From assembly GCA_035758925.1 (NCBI GenBank), contig DASTVV010000103.1, forward strand, positions 7,103 to 71,102: DNA of 64,000 bases. Reading direction: 5' to 3'. The position numbers were made by a program, and so were the translations under genes. Under the pieces are notes generated by a model. The model was not told the origin of the DNA and searched no databases. It saw only the letters and a list, made by a program, of their open reading frames with translations. Numbering within the stretch: position 1 is the first letter of the stretch; every line of letters starts with the position of its first letter. The DNA is from DASPMP01 sp035758925 (GTDB taxonomy: Bacteria > Gemmatimonadota > Gemmatimonadetes > Gemmatimonadales > Gemmatimonadaceae). Positions 1-11,204 of this stretch are shown piece after piece.

Positions 1-2466
1 CATGAACCGGGTACGCTCCGCGCCCAGGTCCAGCACCGGGAAGAAGTCCGAGTTCGGAGCGCCGTGTCCCAGCAGCATGGGATGGATGACGTCGCGACCC
101 GAAAGTCGCAGCGCTTCGAAGGACTCGGCCCGGATCGGCACCACGTGCTGAAGGTCCTGGGCGACGCCTGGAAACTGCGTGACGCTCCAGTCCGGTGGCG
201 CCAGCGGGTGGTTGGCCGCGACGACCAGAATGTCCGCGTTGGAGGTGAAGAAGATCTCGTAATCGGCAAACTCGGCGTCGATCGCGGCGAGCACGGACGT
301 CACGAGACCATCGTTCAATTCGTACAGATGCAGCCACTGGCCGAAGATCCCGTGCTCGGTCAAACGCCGCCTCACGCCGCCGTAAAACTCCTGCGTGAAG
401 AGGCCGGACACGCCACTCACCCAGGGATTCGACGGCTCCGACAGGATGATGTCGAACGTGCGCCCCGAGGAGGCGAAATACGACCGGGCATCGTCAATGA
501 CGAATGTCGCGCGTTTGTCCTCGAACACCCGCCGGTTCGCCGGCCGGAAGAGCCGGGAGGCCTCGATCATCTCTGGCTCGATCTCGATGGTCACGACCTG
601 CTGAACGCGTGGACTGCCGAGGATGACGTGGGACGTCATGCCCGAGCCGTGCCCGATCACCGCCACATTCTTCGCCGTTGGATTGTGCGCCAGCGTCATG
701 ATCGGCAGGAGCAGCTGCGTCGCGATGTCGCGCGACAGCGCCAGTTTCGCCTCTCCATTTGATGCGTTGACGGCCTTCATCCACTGGGCTTCCATCGATG
801 CGTCCGGCTTGCCGTTCGTGGCCAGTGTGATGAAGCCATCGCCGCCCCTTCGAACGCTGACGGTGGCGGTGCGACCGTCCCGGTAGTAGGGGAACGTGTA
901 GTCCTTCGACCGGGCGACGACGCCGTGCCGATACACACCGCTCGTGATGCGCGCGAGATCGAAGCGCGCCGTTCCGGCAATGGTGGCGAGCAGGCCGGCA
1001 GTGACCGCAATCGCGAATGCCAGCGAGGGTGCACCGCCGAATGCGTACCTGACCCGTATGGGACTGGTGGCTTCGGGTTCACCCAGGCCCAACACCCCAG
1101 ACCTCACACTCTGCGCCGATGTCCCTGCGCGCCGTGCCCCGGCCAACGCAACCAGCCATACGCCAAGGCCGATATCGATCAACGCGCCGAATACCAGGAG
1201 CTTCTTGAGCCCGAGCACCGGCATCAGGACCAGGCCAGCGAGGATGACACCGGCGATCGATCCGAGCGTGTTCACCGCATAGACGGCACCGATGGCGCGC
1301 TCCCCCGACTGGCGCATCAGGATGCGCGTGATCAGCGGCAGCGTCATGCCGGCGCAGAATGTGGCAGGCAACATTACCAGCAGCGCGATGGCGTACCGTG
1401 TCAACAGGAAAGCGCGATACCCGCTGGCGTTCTGCTGAACCGTGTTCAGGACGGCAGCGATCCAATCGAACGAAAGGAGGTACAGCGGCAACGTGGCCAC
1501 CGCGAGGGTTCCCATGGCCCACTGCACTGCGCCCAGGAAACGGACGGGATTCGCCAGTCCGTCGGCGCGCGGCCGGATCCACAGCGCTCCCAGCGCGAGG
1601 CCGAGAATGAACGCCGAGAGCATCAGCTCGAACGAGTGCGTGGCGCTGCCCAACACCATCGACAGCATGCGAATCCACGCGATCTCGTAGACGAAGGAGG
1701 CGACGGCCGTACCGAAACTCACCCAGAGCAGAACGCGCCACAGCTCTGCCGAATCGAGTTCACGCATGTCGGATGACGCATCCTGATGGATGCCGGATGA
1801 CGCATCCTGAGGCATGCCGGATGGCGCATGCTGCAGCGCGACGCCCCGCGCCTGGCGCCGCGCGATCAGGCCAACCACGCACGCCGCGACGACGTTGATC
1901 GCGCCAGCGATGAGCAGCGTGCCAGGCAGGCCGAACGCCTCGATGAGCACGAAGCCCGCTACCAGCACTCCCAGCGCCGCGCCGATGCTGTTCGCGAAGT
2001 ACATGAGCGCCAGCATGTGTCCCGTCGATCGCTCATCGCGTACGAGACGGATCACGCCAGCGCTCATCAGCGGGAATGTCGTCCCGAGGAGGATCGACTG
2101 CGGCAGGATCAGGATGCCGGCAATGACCCACTTCACCACCTGCAGCGTCACGCCGCCGAGCGCCGGGAAGATCGAGTCGTAGGCGCTCGCCGTGACGGCG
2201 ACAAATGCGTCGTGAAACAGGAGCGCCAGCAGGCCCACGACGAGCTCGACGCCCGCGTACCACACCAGCGGCCAGCGTACACGGTTCGATCGCTGGCCGG
2301 CGAAGTAGGCGCCCAGCGACATGCCGCCGAGGAAGATCACCAGGACGATGATCTGCGCGTATGCGCTATGTCCGACGAAGAGGCCGAGGTACCGGCTCCA
2401 GATGGACTCGTAGATCAGCCCGGCGGCGCCACTCAGGACGAAGACCGCGACGAGCGTCGCGATCAA
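1..2466 (-). CDS. MFS-spermidine synthase fusion protein, cut by left window edge
   Basis: Open minus-strand frame from 2466 to the left edge (822 codons, C-terminus outside the window). The N-terminal two-thirds is hydrophobic with many membrane segments (for example VLSGAAGLIYE near residue 11). The C-terminal part carries a spermidine-synthase-type SAM-binding fold: VIGHGSGMTSHV at about 603-614 and FDIILSEPSNPW at about 671-682. This is the known bacterial family of integral-membrane 'fused MFS/spermidine synthase' proteins. Polyamine synthesis has generally not been shown for them, so the substrate is unknown. The start is TTG at 2466, whose bases overlap the upstream gene's TGA stop (TTGA), implying translational coupling to the DUF4198 gene. 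A three-copy 8-residue repeat forms a hydrophilic linker at about 212-235. Confidence 0.88.
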   Translation of the reverse strand, partial: MIATLVAVFVLSGAAGLIYESIWSRYLGLFVGHSAYAQIIVLVIFLGGMSLGAYFAGQRSNRVRWPLVWYAGVELVVGLLALLFHDAFVAVTASAYDSIFPALGGVTLQVVKWVIAGILILPQSILLGTTFPLMSAGVIRLVRDERSTGHMLALMYFANSIGAALGVLVAGFVLIEAFGLPGTLLIAGAINVVAACVVGLIARRQARGVALQHAPSGMPQDASSGIHQDASSDMRELDSAELWRVLLWVSFGTAVASFVYEIAWIRMLSMVLGSATHSFELMLSAFILGLALGALWIRPRADGLANPVRFLGAVQWAMGTLAVATLPLYLLSFDWIAAVLNTVQQNASGYRAFLLTRYAIALLVMLPATFCAGMTLPLITRILMRQSGERAIGAVYAVNTLGSIAGVILAGLVLMPVLGLKKLLVFGALIDIGLGVWLVALAGARRAGTSAQSVRSGVLGLGEPEATSPIRVRYAFGGAPSLAFAIAVTAGLLATIAGTARFDLARITSGVYRHGVVARSKDYTFPYYRDGRTATVSVRRGGDGFITLATNGKPDASMEAQWMKAVNASNGEAKLALSRDIATQLLLPIMTLAHNPTAKNVAVIGHGSGMTSHVILGSPRVQQVVTIEIEPEMIEASRLFRPANRRVFEDKRATFVIDDARSYFASSGRTFDIILSEPSNPWVSGVSGLFTQEFYGGVRRRLTEHGIFGQWLHLYELNDGLVTSVLAAIDAEFADYEIFFTSNADILVVAANHPLAPPDWSVTQFPGVAQDLQHVVPIRAESFEALRLSGRDVIHPMLLGHGAPNSDFFPVLDLGAERTRFM
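1762..1833 (-). repeat. In-frame tandem repeat, three 24-bp units
   Basis: Three consecutive 24-bp units in the coding strand of the MFS/spermidine-synthase fusion encode QHAPSGMP, QDASSGIH and QDASSDMR. They sit in the loop between two membrane blocks. Being a multiple of three, copy-number change would keep the frame. Confidence 0.85.
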
Positions 2467-3281
2467 CGGACTTCAAACGTCAGAGACGCCCACTTCGACT
2501 CGTAATCCACGGAATCCTTCACCGGTTCCATGCGGATGAACTTGACGTACCACTTGCCTCGTCGCGTGATCGGGATGCGCACGATGCCTGAGCTGTCCGC
2601 GCGATACCCGTTCTCTGAGACGGCGCGTTTGGGCGCGCCGGTTTCCGAGCCGGCGACGACATACTGCGCTGGCGCAGGCATGTTGTCCACGAGACACCGC
2701 AGCGAGAGCGTATCGCCGACGCGCGTGGCGTAGGGATTCGAGAGCGGCACCAGCTCCGCCGGATACCCGAGCACCGCGGAGAAATCGTCGGTTCGAGCGT
2801 TGCCCACCTGGAGCACCGCCTTGATGTGCTTGTGGTACCGTTCACGTGCGGGTCTGCCGAGTTCGCCATTGCGCTTGCGGGCGGCCAGAACGTCGGGAAT
2901 GCCGTCGTGCGCGAGGTATTCGTTGAAGTCCTTGGCCGAGAGCTCGATGAGTCTGGGCTTGGTGGACGCACCGATGAGGTAGGTCCCTGGCGCGCCCGTC
3001 CGGAAGGCGAGGGTCGAGGTCGTCTTGGAGCTGTCGGACCAGTCCGCCGTGTCGAGCGCGCGGCGTGAGCCGCCGGCGGCTAAGGTGATCTCGCGCAACC
3101 GATTGCGTTGCACGGCCCCTTCGCTCTTGAGAAAGGTTCCGTTGAGCACGCTGACGACGACGGGCGTGTTCGGCGGAACGAAGTAGGACGCGAGCCGGAA
3201 GAAGAGATCGTGCGCGAATGCGGTGGCGGACAGAACCAGAATCGCGATGATCGCCAGGAATGGCGGGATGAGGCGGTGCAT
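2463..3281 (-). CDS. DUF4198 domain-containing secreted protein
   Basis: A 272-residue protein with an N-terminal signal peptide (MHRLIPPFLAIIAILVLS, then ATAFAHDLF), so periplasmic or exported. The mature part reads as a DUF4198-family beta protein: it begins HDLFFRLASYFVPPNT and ends in a carboxypeptidase-regulatory-like segment (GYRADSSGIVRIPITRRGKWYVKF). Family members are often linked to metal uptake or TonB systems, but no substrate can be read here. I chose ATG 3281 because it begins directly at the signal peptide; an upstream in-frame start at 3350 would run through the palindrome at 3347-3370. Its TGA overlaps the TTG of the downstream fusion gene, so the two are probably one transcript. 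It is divergent from the TetR gene. Confidence 0.8.
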   Translation of the reverse strand: MHRLIPPFLAIIAILVLSATAFAHDLFFRLASYFVPPNTPVVVSVLNGTFLKSEGAVQRNRLREITLAAGGSRRALDTADWSDSSKTTSTLAFRTGAPGTYLIGASTKPRLIELSAKDFNEYLAHDGIPDVLAARKRNGELGRPARERYHKHIKAVLQVGNARTDDFSAVLGYPAELVPLSNPYATRVGDTLSLRCLVDNMPAPAQYVVAGSETGAPKRAVSENGYRADSSGIVRIPITRRGKWYVKFIRMEPVKDSVDYESKWASLTFEVR

Positions 3282-3323
3282 GCCCCCTATTGTAACGCCG
3301 TAAACACCAGGTAGGCGGGACCA

Positions 3324-3345
3324 ACTGCTGTCTGTAAACAGCAGT
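3324..3345. promoter_or_regulatory. Inverted repeat, candidate operator
   Basis: 8-bp arms ACTGCTGT (3324-3331) and ACAGCAGT (3338-3345) around a 6-nt spacer, in the divergent promoter region between the DUF4198 gene and the TetR gene. It could bind TetR or another regulator; this is inference from position and symmetry. Confidence 0.5.
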
Positions 3346-3346
3346 C

Positions 3347-3370
3347 GCAAGCAAGTACCTACTTGCTTGC
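3347..3370. promoter_or_regulatory. 24-bp near-perfect palindrome, likely TetR operator
   Basis: Perfect 11-bp arms (GCAAGCAAGTA at 3347-3357 and its complement at 3360-3370) with a 2-nt centre, ending 30 nt before the TetR start codon. Size, symmetry and position fit a TetR-family autoregulatory operator that would also control the efflux genes downstream. Binding is inferred. Confidence 0.7.
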
Positions 3371-3400
3371 ATGGCGGAAGGTCGCTAATTATTCCGCCCC

Positions 3401-4036
3401 ATGTCCGAAGAAATCCGAAACCGAATTCTCGGCGCAGCCGCCCGAGTGTACGCCCAGTATGGCTTTCGGGGCGCCACCACTCGCTTGATCGCGGCCGAGG
3501 CCGACGTCAACGAAGTCACCCTGTTCCGCACCTTCGGCTCCAAGGCCGAGCTGCTTCAGGCGATGCTCGCGTCGCACGTGTCCGCGACGTCCATCCCGGT
3601 GATCCTCGACGACGGCGGCGATCCCGAGCGCGCCATGACCGACTGGTGCGCCACACTGCTCGAGTACCTGCGCACCCACGCGCACATCATCCGAAAGACC
3701 ATGGCCGAGGCGGAAGAGCGCCCCGACGCGGCTTGCGCCTCGTGCGAAGGGCCGAACTCGGCCGCCGAGTCGCTCATGCTCTACCTGGAGCGGCTGCGCC
3801 AGAACGGACTCGTCGATGGTGACGCGGACACCGAAACCGCGGTTTCCATGCTGATGAGCGCGTTGTTCGGCGATGCGCTGTATCGCGAGATCATTCCCGA
3901 CGCGTTCCCGCAGCCGGTGGAAGCCGCACCGGCCAAGTATGTCCAAACCTTCGTGCGCGCCGTGGGCCTGCGCGCGACCGCGCTGCCGGCCCGTTCCCGG
4001 CAGCGGCGCGTTGCAGGCACCCGGCGGCGCCGGTAG
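3401..4036 (+). CDS. TetR/AcrR family transcriptional regulator
   Basis: A 211-residue protein of normal TetR length. The N-terminal helix-turn-helix is clear (residues about 5-50: RNRILGAAARVYAQYGFRG, then TTRLIAAEADVNEVTLFRTF with the typical tail GSKAELLQAML). The C-terminal ligand domain is unassigned; it contains two cysteines in a CASCEG run near residue 110. The gene is first in a same-strand run with a TolC-like protein, a membrane-fusion protein and an RND pump. The natural reading is a repressor of its own operon that responds to a pump substrate (inference). The palindromes at 3324-3370 are candidate operators. The last codons are arginine-rich. Confidence 0.92.
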   Translation: MSEEIRNRILGAAARVYAQYGFRGATTRLIAAEADVNEVTLFRTFGSKAELLQAMLASHVSATSIPVILDDGGDPERAMTDWCATLLEYLRTHAHIIRKTMAEAEERPDAACASCEGPNSAAESLMLYLERLRQNGLVDGDADTETAVSMLMSALFGDALYREIIPDAFPQPVEAAPAKYVQTFVRAVGLRATALPARSRQRRVAGTRRRR

Positions 4037-4051
4037 CCGTAGGTGATTGAT

Positions 4052-5641
4052 ATGCGACCACTCACAAGCAGTCTCATCGCCCTTCTTGCCGGTGCCACGC
4101 TGTCCGCGCAGGCGCCGGCGGTACGTCAGATCTCGCTCGAGGAGGCCGTGAAGCTCGCGGACCGCTCCAGCGAAGTGCTCGACATCGCGCGCGCGGCCGT
4201 GACGCGCACGAACGGACAGCAGTTCGTTGCGCGCAGCCAGTTCCTGCCGCAGATCGGCGCCACCGCCTCATATGCGAAGACTCTGCGATCGCAGTTCGAG
4301 GGACTCTCGTTCTCTGCGGCGCCGGACACGTCCTCGACGGCGCTCGAATCGCTCTGCACGCCGCGCGTGCCCGCCGGCGCCACCGCGGCAGAGCGCCAGG
4401 CGGCGCTGAACCAGGCGCAGTCCTGCAGTCAGGCCGGTGGCGGAGGTTTCGACTTCTCCAGCACCGGCTTCGGCGCCAGGAACCAGTGGGTCGGCGGGCT
4501 GCAGGTGACGCAGAACATCTACACGGGCGGGCGCACCAGCGGGCAGCGCCTGGCCGCCAACTCGGCGCGCAACGCGGCTGACATCGAGCTCACCGCGCAG
4601 CGTGCGCAGGTGATCCTCGACGTCACGCAGGCGTACTACAACGCCGTCCTGGCGAAGCGTCTCGCGGAGATTGCCCAGCAGGCGCTCACATGGAACGACG
4701 AGGTGCTGCGTCAGACCACGCGCGCGCGCCAGGTGGGCAGCTCGTCGGAGTTCGATCTGCTCCGCGCGAAGGTGGCACGCGACAACCAGGTGCCGGTCGT
4801 GCTCCAGCGGCGCAACGACGGCGAAGTCGCGATGCTGCGTCTCAAGCAGTTGATCGAGATTCCGCTCGACGACTCGCTCGAGCTCACGACGTCGTTGGAC
4901 GAGGAACCGGCCGCTACCGACGTGAGCAATACAGCGGCGTCGTTGGCGAACCCCGACACCAACGTCGAAGCGCGCTCGACGGTGCGTGAGGCGGTCCAGA
5001 ACGTGAAGGCGCAGGAAGGCCTCGTGCGCGTCGCTCGTGCCGACCGGCTCCCGACCATCCAGCTCACCTCGGGGTATCAACGTTTGTGGTTCCCCCTCGC
5101 GAATCTCCCGGCGCTCAACGACTTCCGTGAGAACTGGACGGTTGGCGTAACCGCAAACTTGTCGCTGTTCAGCGGCGGTAGGGTGCACGGCAACGACCTG
5201 GTAGCGCAGGCCAATCTCCGCGAGGCCAAGGCGCGCCTGAAGCAGTCGCGGGAGCTGGCCGCGCTCGACGCCCGTGTCGCGCTCGCGCAGCTCAGGCAAG
5301 CCGAAGCGACGTGGAACGCCAGCGCAGGCACCGCGGAGCAGGCGCGCCGTGCGTACAGCATCGACCAGATCCGCTACAAGGAAGGGATCGCCACCCAGAC
5401 CGATCTCACGCAGTCCCAGCTCCTCGCCGATCAGGCGATGGTGAATCGCGCGGTAGCAGCGCGCGATCTGGCCGTGGCTCGGATGCGCGTCGGTCTGTTG
5501 AAGGACCTGCCCCTGAGCGCCGCAGCTGGCGCGCAGACGGGCACCATGAACGCTGGAGCTGCTGGCGGCAACGTGCTGGCGGTTCCCCCACAACCTACGA
5601 GAACGCCGAGCGCCAGCTCGACTTCAGGGAGCTCCCAGTGA
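4052..5641 (+). CDS. TolC family outer-membrane efflux protein
   Basis: A 529-residue outer-membrane channel of a tripartite efflux pump. A signal peptide (SSLIALLAGATLSAQAP) is followed by two related TolC repeats: LEEAVKLADRSSEVL near the start and VREAVQNVKAQEGLVRVARADRLPT in the second half. Long alanine/glutamine-rich coiled-coil stretches and QVTQNIYTGGR / NLSLFSGGRV barrel-entry motifs are typical of the family. I prefer ATG 4052, preceded by AGGTGA six bases upstream, over GTG 4043. The C-terminus is a Thr/Ser/Pro-rich tail. The stop codon overlaps the start of the membrane-fusion gene by one base (TGATG), so translation is coupled. Confidence 0.92.
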   Translation: MRPLTSSLIALLAGATLSAQAPAVRQISLEEAVKLADRSSEVLDIARAAVTRTNGQQFVARSQFLPQIGATASYAKTLRSQFEGLSFSAAPDTSSTALESLCTPRVPAGATAAERQAALNQAQSCSQAGGGGFDFSSTGFGARNQWVGGLQVTQNIYTGGRTSGQRLAANSARNAADIELTAQRAQVILDVTQAYYNAVLAKRLAEIAQQALTWNDEVLRQTTRARQVGSSSEFDLLRAKVARDNQVPVVLQRRNDGEVAMLRLKQLIEIPLDDSLELTTSLDEEPAATDVSNTAASLANPDTNVEARSTVREAVQNVKAQEGLVRVARADRLPTIQLTSGYQRLWFPLANLPALNDFRENWTVGVTANLSLFSGGRVHGNDLVAQANLREAKARLKQSRELAALDARVALAQLRQAEATWNASAGTAEQARRAYSIDQIRYKEGIATQTDLTQSQLLADQAMVNRAVAARDLAVARMRVGLLKDLPLSAAAGAQTGTMNAGAAGGNVLAVPPQPTRTPSASSTSGSSQ

Positions 5642-6750
5642 TGATCGTCCGTAGATCCGTTTTCGCCGGCCTCATTGCCGCACTCGCCATCTCGGCCTGC
5701 CGCGACGGAGACGCCGCGTCGGATACCAGCGCCGCGGTCGCGCCGGTGCTGGTCGGTCCCGAGAACATCGTGGTGATCAAGGCCCAGGAGCTTCGCACTG
5801 GCCCGACGTTGTCCGGGACGATTCGCGCGGAGCATGAAGCGACCATGCGCGCGGAGGTCACCGGCTCCGTGATGCAGACGTACGTCGAGGCCGGCCAGCG
5901 TGTCGCTGCCGGCGCACTCCTGGCTCGCCTGGACGACAACGCCATTCGCGACCAGGTGTTGTCGGCGCGCGCCAACGAAGCCACGGCGAAGAACGCGTAC
6001 GATATCGCGGCGCGTGAGCTGGAGCGCGCCGAAGCGCTCATGAAAGCCGGGGCCATCGCCGAGCGTGATCTGGAGCGGGCGCGGAACGGTGCGCTCGCGG
6101 CCCAGACACAGTTGGCGAACGCGCGGGCCATGCTGGCCAGCGCCGACAAGCAGCAGAGCAAGACGCGCATTACGGCCCCGTTCTCAGGTGTGGTGAGTGA
6201 ACGGCAGGCGAATGCCGGCGACGTGCTCAGCCCCGGCAACCCCATCGTCACGGTCGTGGATCCGTCCTCCATGCGTCTCGAGGCCTCCGTGCCGGCGCAG
6301 TCACTTGGCGCCGTGCGCGTGGGCTTGCCCGTGGAGTTCGCGGTCGCGGGCTATGAGGGTCGCCGGTTCACGGGCCGCGTGACGCGCGTGAATCCCACGG
6401 CGGACCCCGCGACGCGCCAGGTACGCATCACGGCGACGATTCCCAACGCGGGAGCGGCGCTCGTCGGCGGACTGTTCGCCGAGGGCCGTGTGTCGTCGGA
6501 GACGCGAACCGCGCCCACCGTGCCCATCGCGGCGGTGGACGAGCGCGGCGTGCGTCCGTCGGTCATGCGCATCAAGAACGGAAAGGTTGAGAAAGTGGAG
6601 ATCGAGCTCGGCCTGCGCGACGATCAGTCGGAGACGGTCGAGGCTCGCACGGGGCTCACGCCCGGCGACACCGTACTGCTGGGAACAGCGCGCGGTCTGA
6701 CGCCCGGTACGAATGTCCGTGTGAGCGCACCAAACGATACGAAGAGATAG
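5641..6750 (+). CDS. RND efflux periplasmic adaptor (membrane-fusion) lipoprotein
   Basis: A 369-residue HlyD/AcrA-type adaptor that joins the inner-membrane RND pump to the TolC channel. The N-terminal lipobox (LAISAC at about residues 15-20) predicts lipid anchoring. The half-lipoyl motif (VTGSVMQTYVEAGQRVAAGALLA), a coiled-coil hairpin rich in Ala/Glu/Arg (about 100-165) and the second lipoyl half (TAPFSGVVSERQANAGDVL) come in the expected order, followed by the beta-barrel and membrane-proximal domains (GLFAEGRV, VPIAAVDERG). It starts at the ATG overlapping the TolC stop and is followed, after a 69-nt gap with a GC-rich stem-loop, by the RND pump gene. Confidence 0.93.
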   Translation: MIVRRSVFAGLIAALAISACRDGDAASDTSAAVAPVLVGPENIVVIKAQELRTGPTLSGTIRAEHEATMRAEVTGSVMQTYVEAGQRVAAGALLARLDDNAIRDQVLSARANEATAKNAYDIAARELERAEALMKAGAIAERDLERARNGALAAQTQLANARAMLASADKQQSKTRITAPFSGVVSERQANAGDVLSPGNPIVTVVDPSSMRLEASVPAQSLGAVRVGLPVEFAVAGYEGRRFTGRVTRVNPTADPATRQVRITATIPNAGAALVGGLFAEGRVSSETRTAPTVPIAAVDERGVRPSVMRIKNGKVEKVEIELGLRDDQSETVEARTGLTPGDTVLLGTARGLTPGTNVRVSAPNDTKR

Positions 6751-6761
6751 GACGTACTCGG

Positions 6762-6791
6762 CGGCGGCCGCGAGCGTTCATGCGGCCGCCG
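6762..6791 (+). other. GC-rich stem-loop between adaptor and RND pump genes
   Basis: Perfect 10-bp arms (CGGCGGCCGC at 6762-6771 and its complement at 6782-6791) around a 10-nt loop, without a following T-run. It sits inside the operon, so an mRNA-stability or partial-attenuation role that sets pump level relative to the adaptor is plausible but inferred. Confidence 0.6.
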
Positions 6792-6819
6792 AAACGAGAA
6801 CTCACTCGAGGAACCCCGA

Positions 6820-10134
<3,315 letters not shown>

Positions 10135-10158
10135 TAGCTGCGGCAGACCGAAACGATA

Positions 10159-10284
10159 GAACGCGGAGGACGCGGAGGGGCTGTAGAGGAGAAACGTTGT
10201 TGTTGCTCTGGAGTGAGAGTTCCCGCGCCAGAGCGGAAACAACAGACCTTCTTGGCCTCCGCGTTCTCCGCGTCCTCCGCGTTC
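10159..10284. repeat. Long inverted repeat with 19-bp perfect outer arms
   Basis: GAACGCGGAGGACGCGGAG at 10159-10177 is exactly complementary to 10266-10284. Weaker inner complementarity (GTTGTTGTTGCTCTGG against CCAGAGCGGAAACAAC) lets the whole 126-nt segment fold into one long hairpin. The arms are themselves built of the short repeat ACGCGGAGG. It fills the gap between the RND gene and the aminotransferase gene and may act as a terminator; no T-run follows. Confidence 0.8.
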
Positions 10285-10298
10285 GTTAATTTGACCCC

Positions 10299-11165
10299 AT
10301 GACAGTCTACCTCAACGGCCAATTCCTCCCCGCGGACCAGGCGAAACTCTCCGTTCTCGACCGCGGCTTCATCTTCGGCGACGGCGTCTACGAAGTGTGG
10401 CGCGTTGTCGAAGGAAAGCTCTTCGAGCATGGACGACACGACCGCCGACTGAGACGTGGCCTGAAGGCACTCGAGCTGGACGTCCCCGCCAGGGAGATCG
10501 ACGGACTGCAGGGAGTGGCGGAGCGCCTGCTTCGTGAGAACGACCTGCTTCACGGCGAGGGCACGTTCTACCTCGAGATCACGCGCGGCGCCGCGCCGCG
10601 GACGCACGCCTATCCGCCTGCCGGGACCAGACCCACCGTGTTCGCGATGGTCAGCCGGTTCGAGGTACCGCACGCGCTGCGATCCACTGGCGCCAAGGCC
10701 ATCACCCAGACGGACGTCCGCTGGCTGCGCTGCGACATCAAGACGGTGCAGCTGCTCCCGAACGTCATGGCCAAGCAACAGGCCCAGCTCGCGGGAGCGC
10801 TCGAAGCAATCCTGGTCCGGGACGGCGTGGTCACCGAGGGCACGCATACCAGCGTGCTGGGCGTGAAGAACGGCGTGCTGCGGACGCATCCGCTGGCGCC
10901 CATCATTCTCCCGAGCGTCACGCGCGAGCTTGTGCTGGAGATTGCCCGCGAGCAGGGCGTCCCGGTGCGTGAAGAACCGTTCACCCTGCGTGAGCTCTTC
11001 GAGCTGGACGAGCTCTTCGTCTCCGGAACCACGACCGACGTCACCCCTGTCGTGGACGTAGACGGCACGCGTATCGGGTCGGGCAAACCGGGGCCGGTTT
11101 CCCTCGCGCTATACACTGGGCTTCAGGCCCGCCTTTACGCCGGCAGTGCAGTAGCGCACCGTTAG
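10299..11165 (+). CDS. dat: D-amino-acid transaminase (fold-type IV PLP enzyme)
   Basis: A 288-residue class-IV aminotransferase. It starts MTVYLNGQFLPADQAKLSVLDRGF, typical of the family. The motif RWLRCDIKTVQLLPNVMAKQ holds the PLP-binding lysine (about K148) and matches D-alanine aminotransferases better than branched-chain enzymes. EGTHTSVLGV and VSGTTTDVTPV are the usual cofactor-phosphate and substrate loops. The expected reaction is D-alanine + 2-oxoglutarate to pyruvate + D-glutamate (family knowledge); 4-amino-4-deoxychorismate lyase is the main alternative. It lies 39 nt before a D-aminoacylase-type amidohydrolase, consistent with a D-amino-acid salvage module. The C-terminus is complete. 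Confidence 0.85.
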   Translation: MTVYLNGQFLPADQAKLSVLDRGFIFGDGVYEVWRVVEGKLFEHGRHDRRLRRGLKALELDVPAREIDGLQGVAERLLRENDLLHGEGTFYLEITRGAAPRTHAYPPAGTRPTVFAMVSRFEVPHALRSTGAKAITQTDVRWLRCDIKTVQLLPNVMAKQQAQLAGALEAILVRDGVVTEGTHTSVLGVKNGVLRTHPLAPIILPSVTRELVLEIAREQGVPVREEPFTLRELFELDELFVSGTTTDVTPVVDVDGTRIGSGKPGPVSLALYTGLQARLYAGSAVAHR

Positions 11166-11204
11166 GGTCCTCGGGTCCTCGCCTCAAACGCACGGTTCAA
11201 CAAC

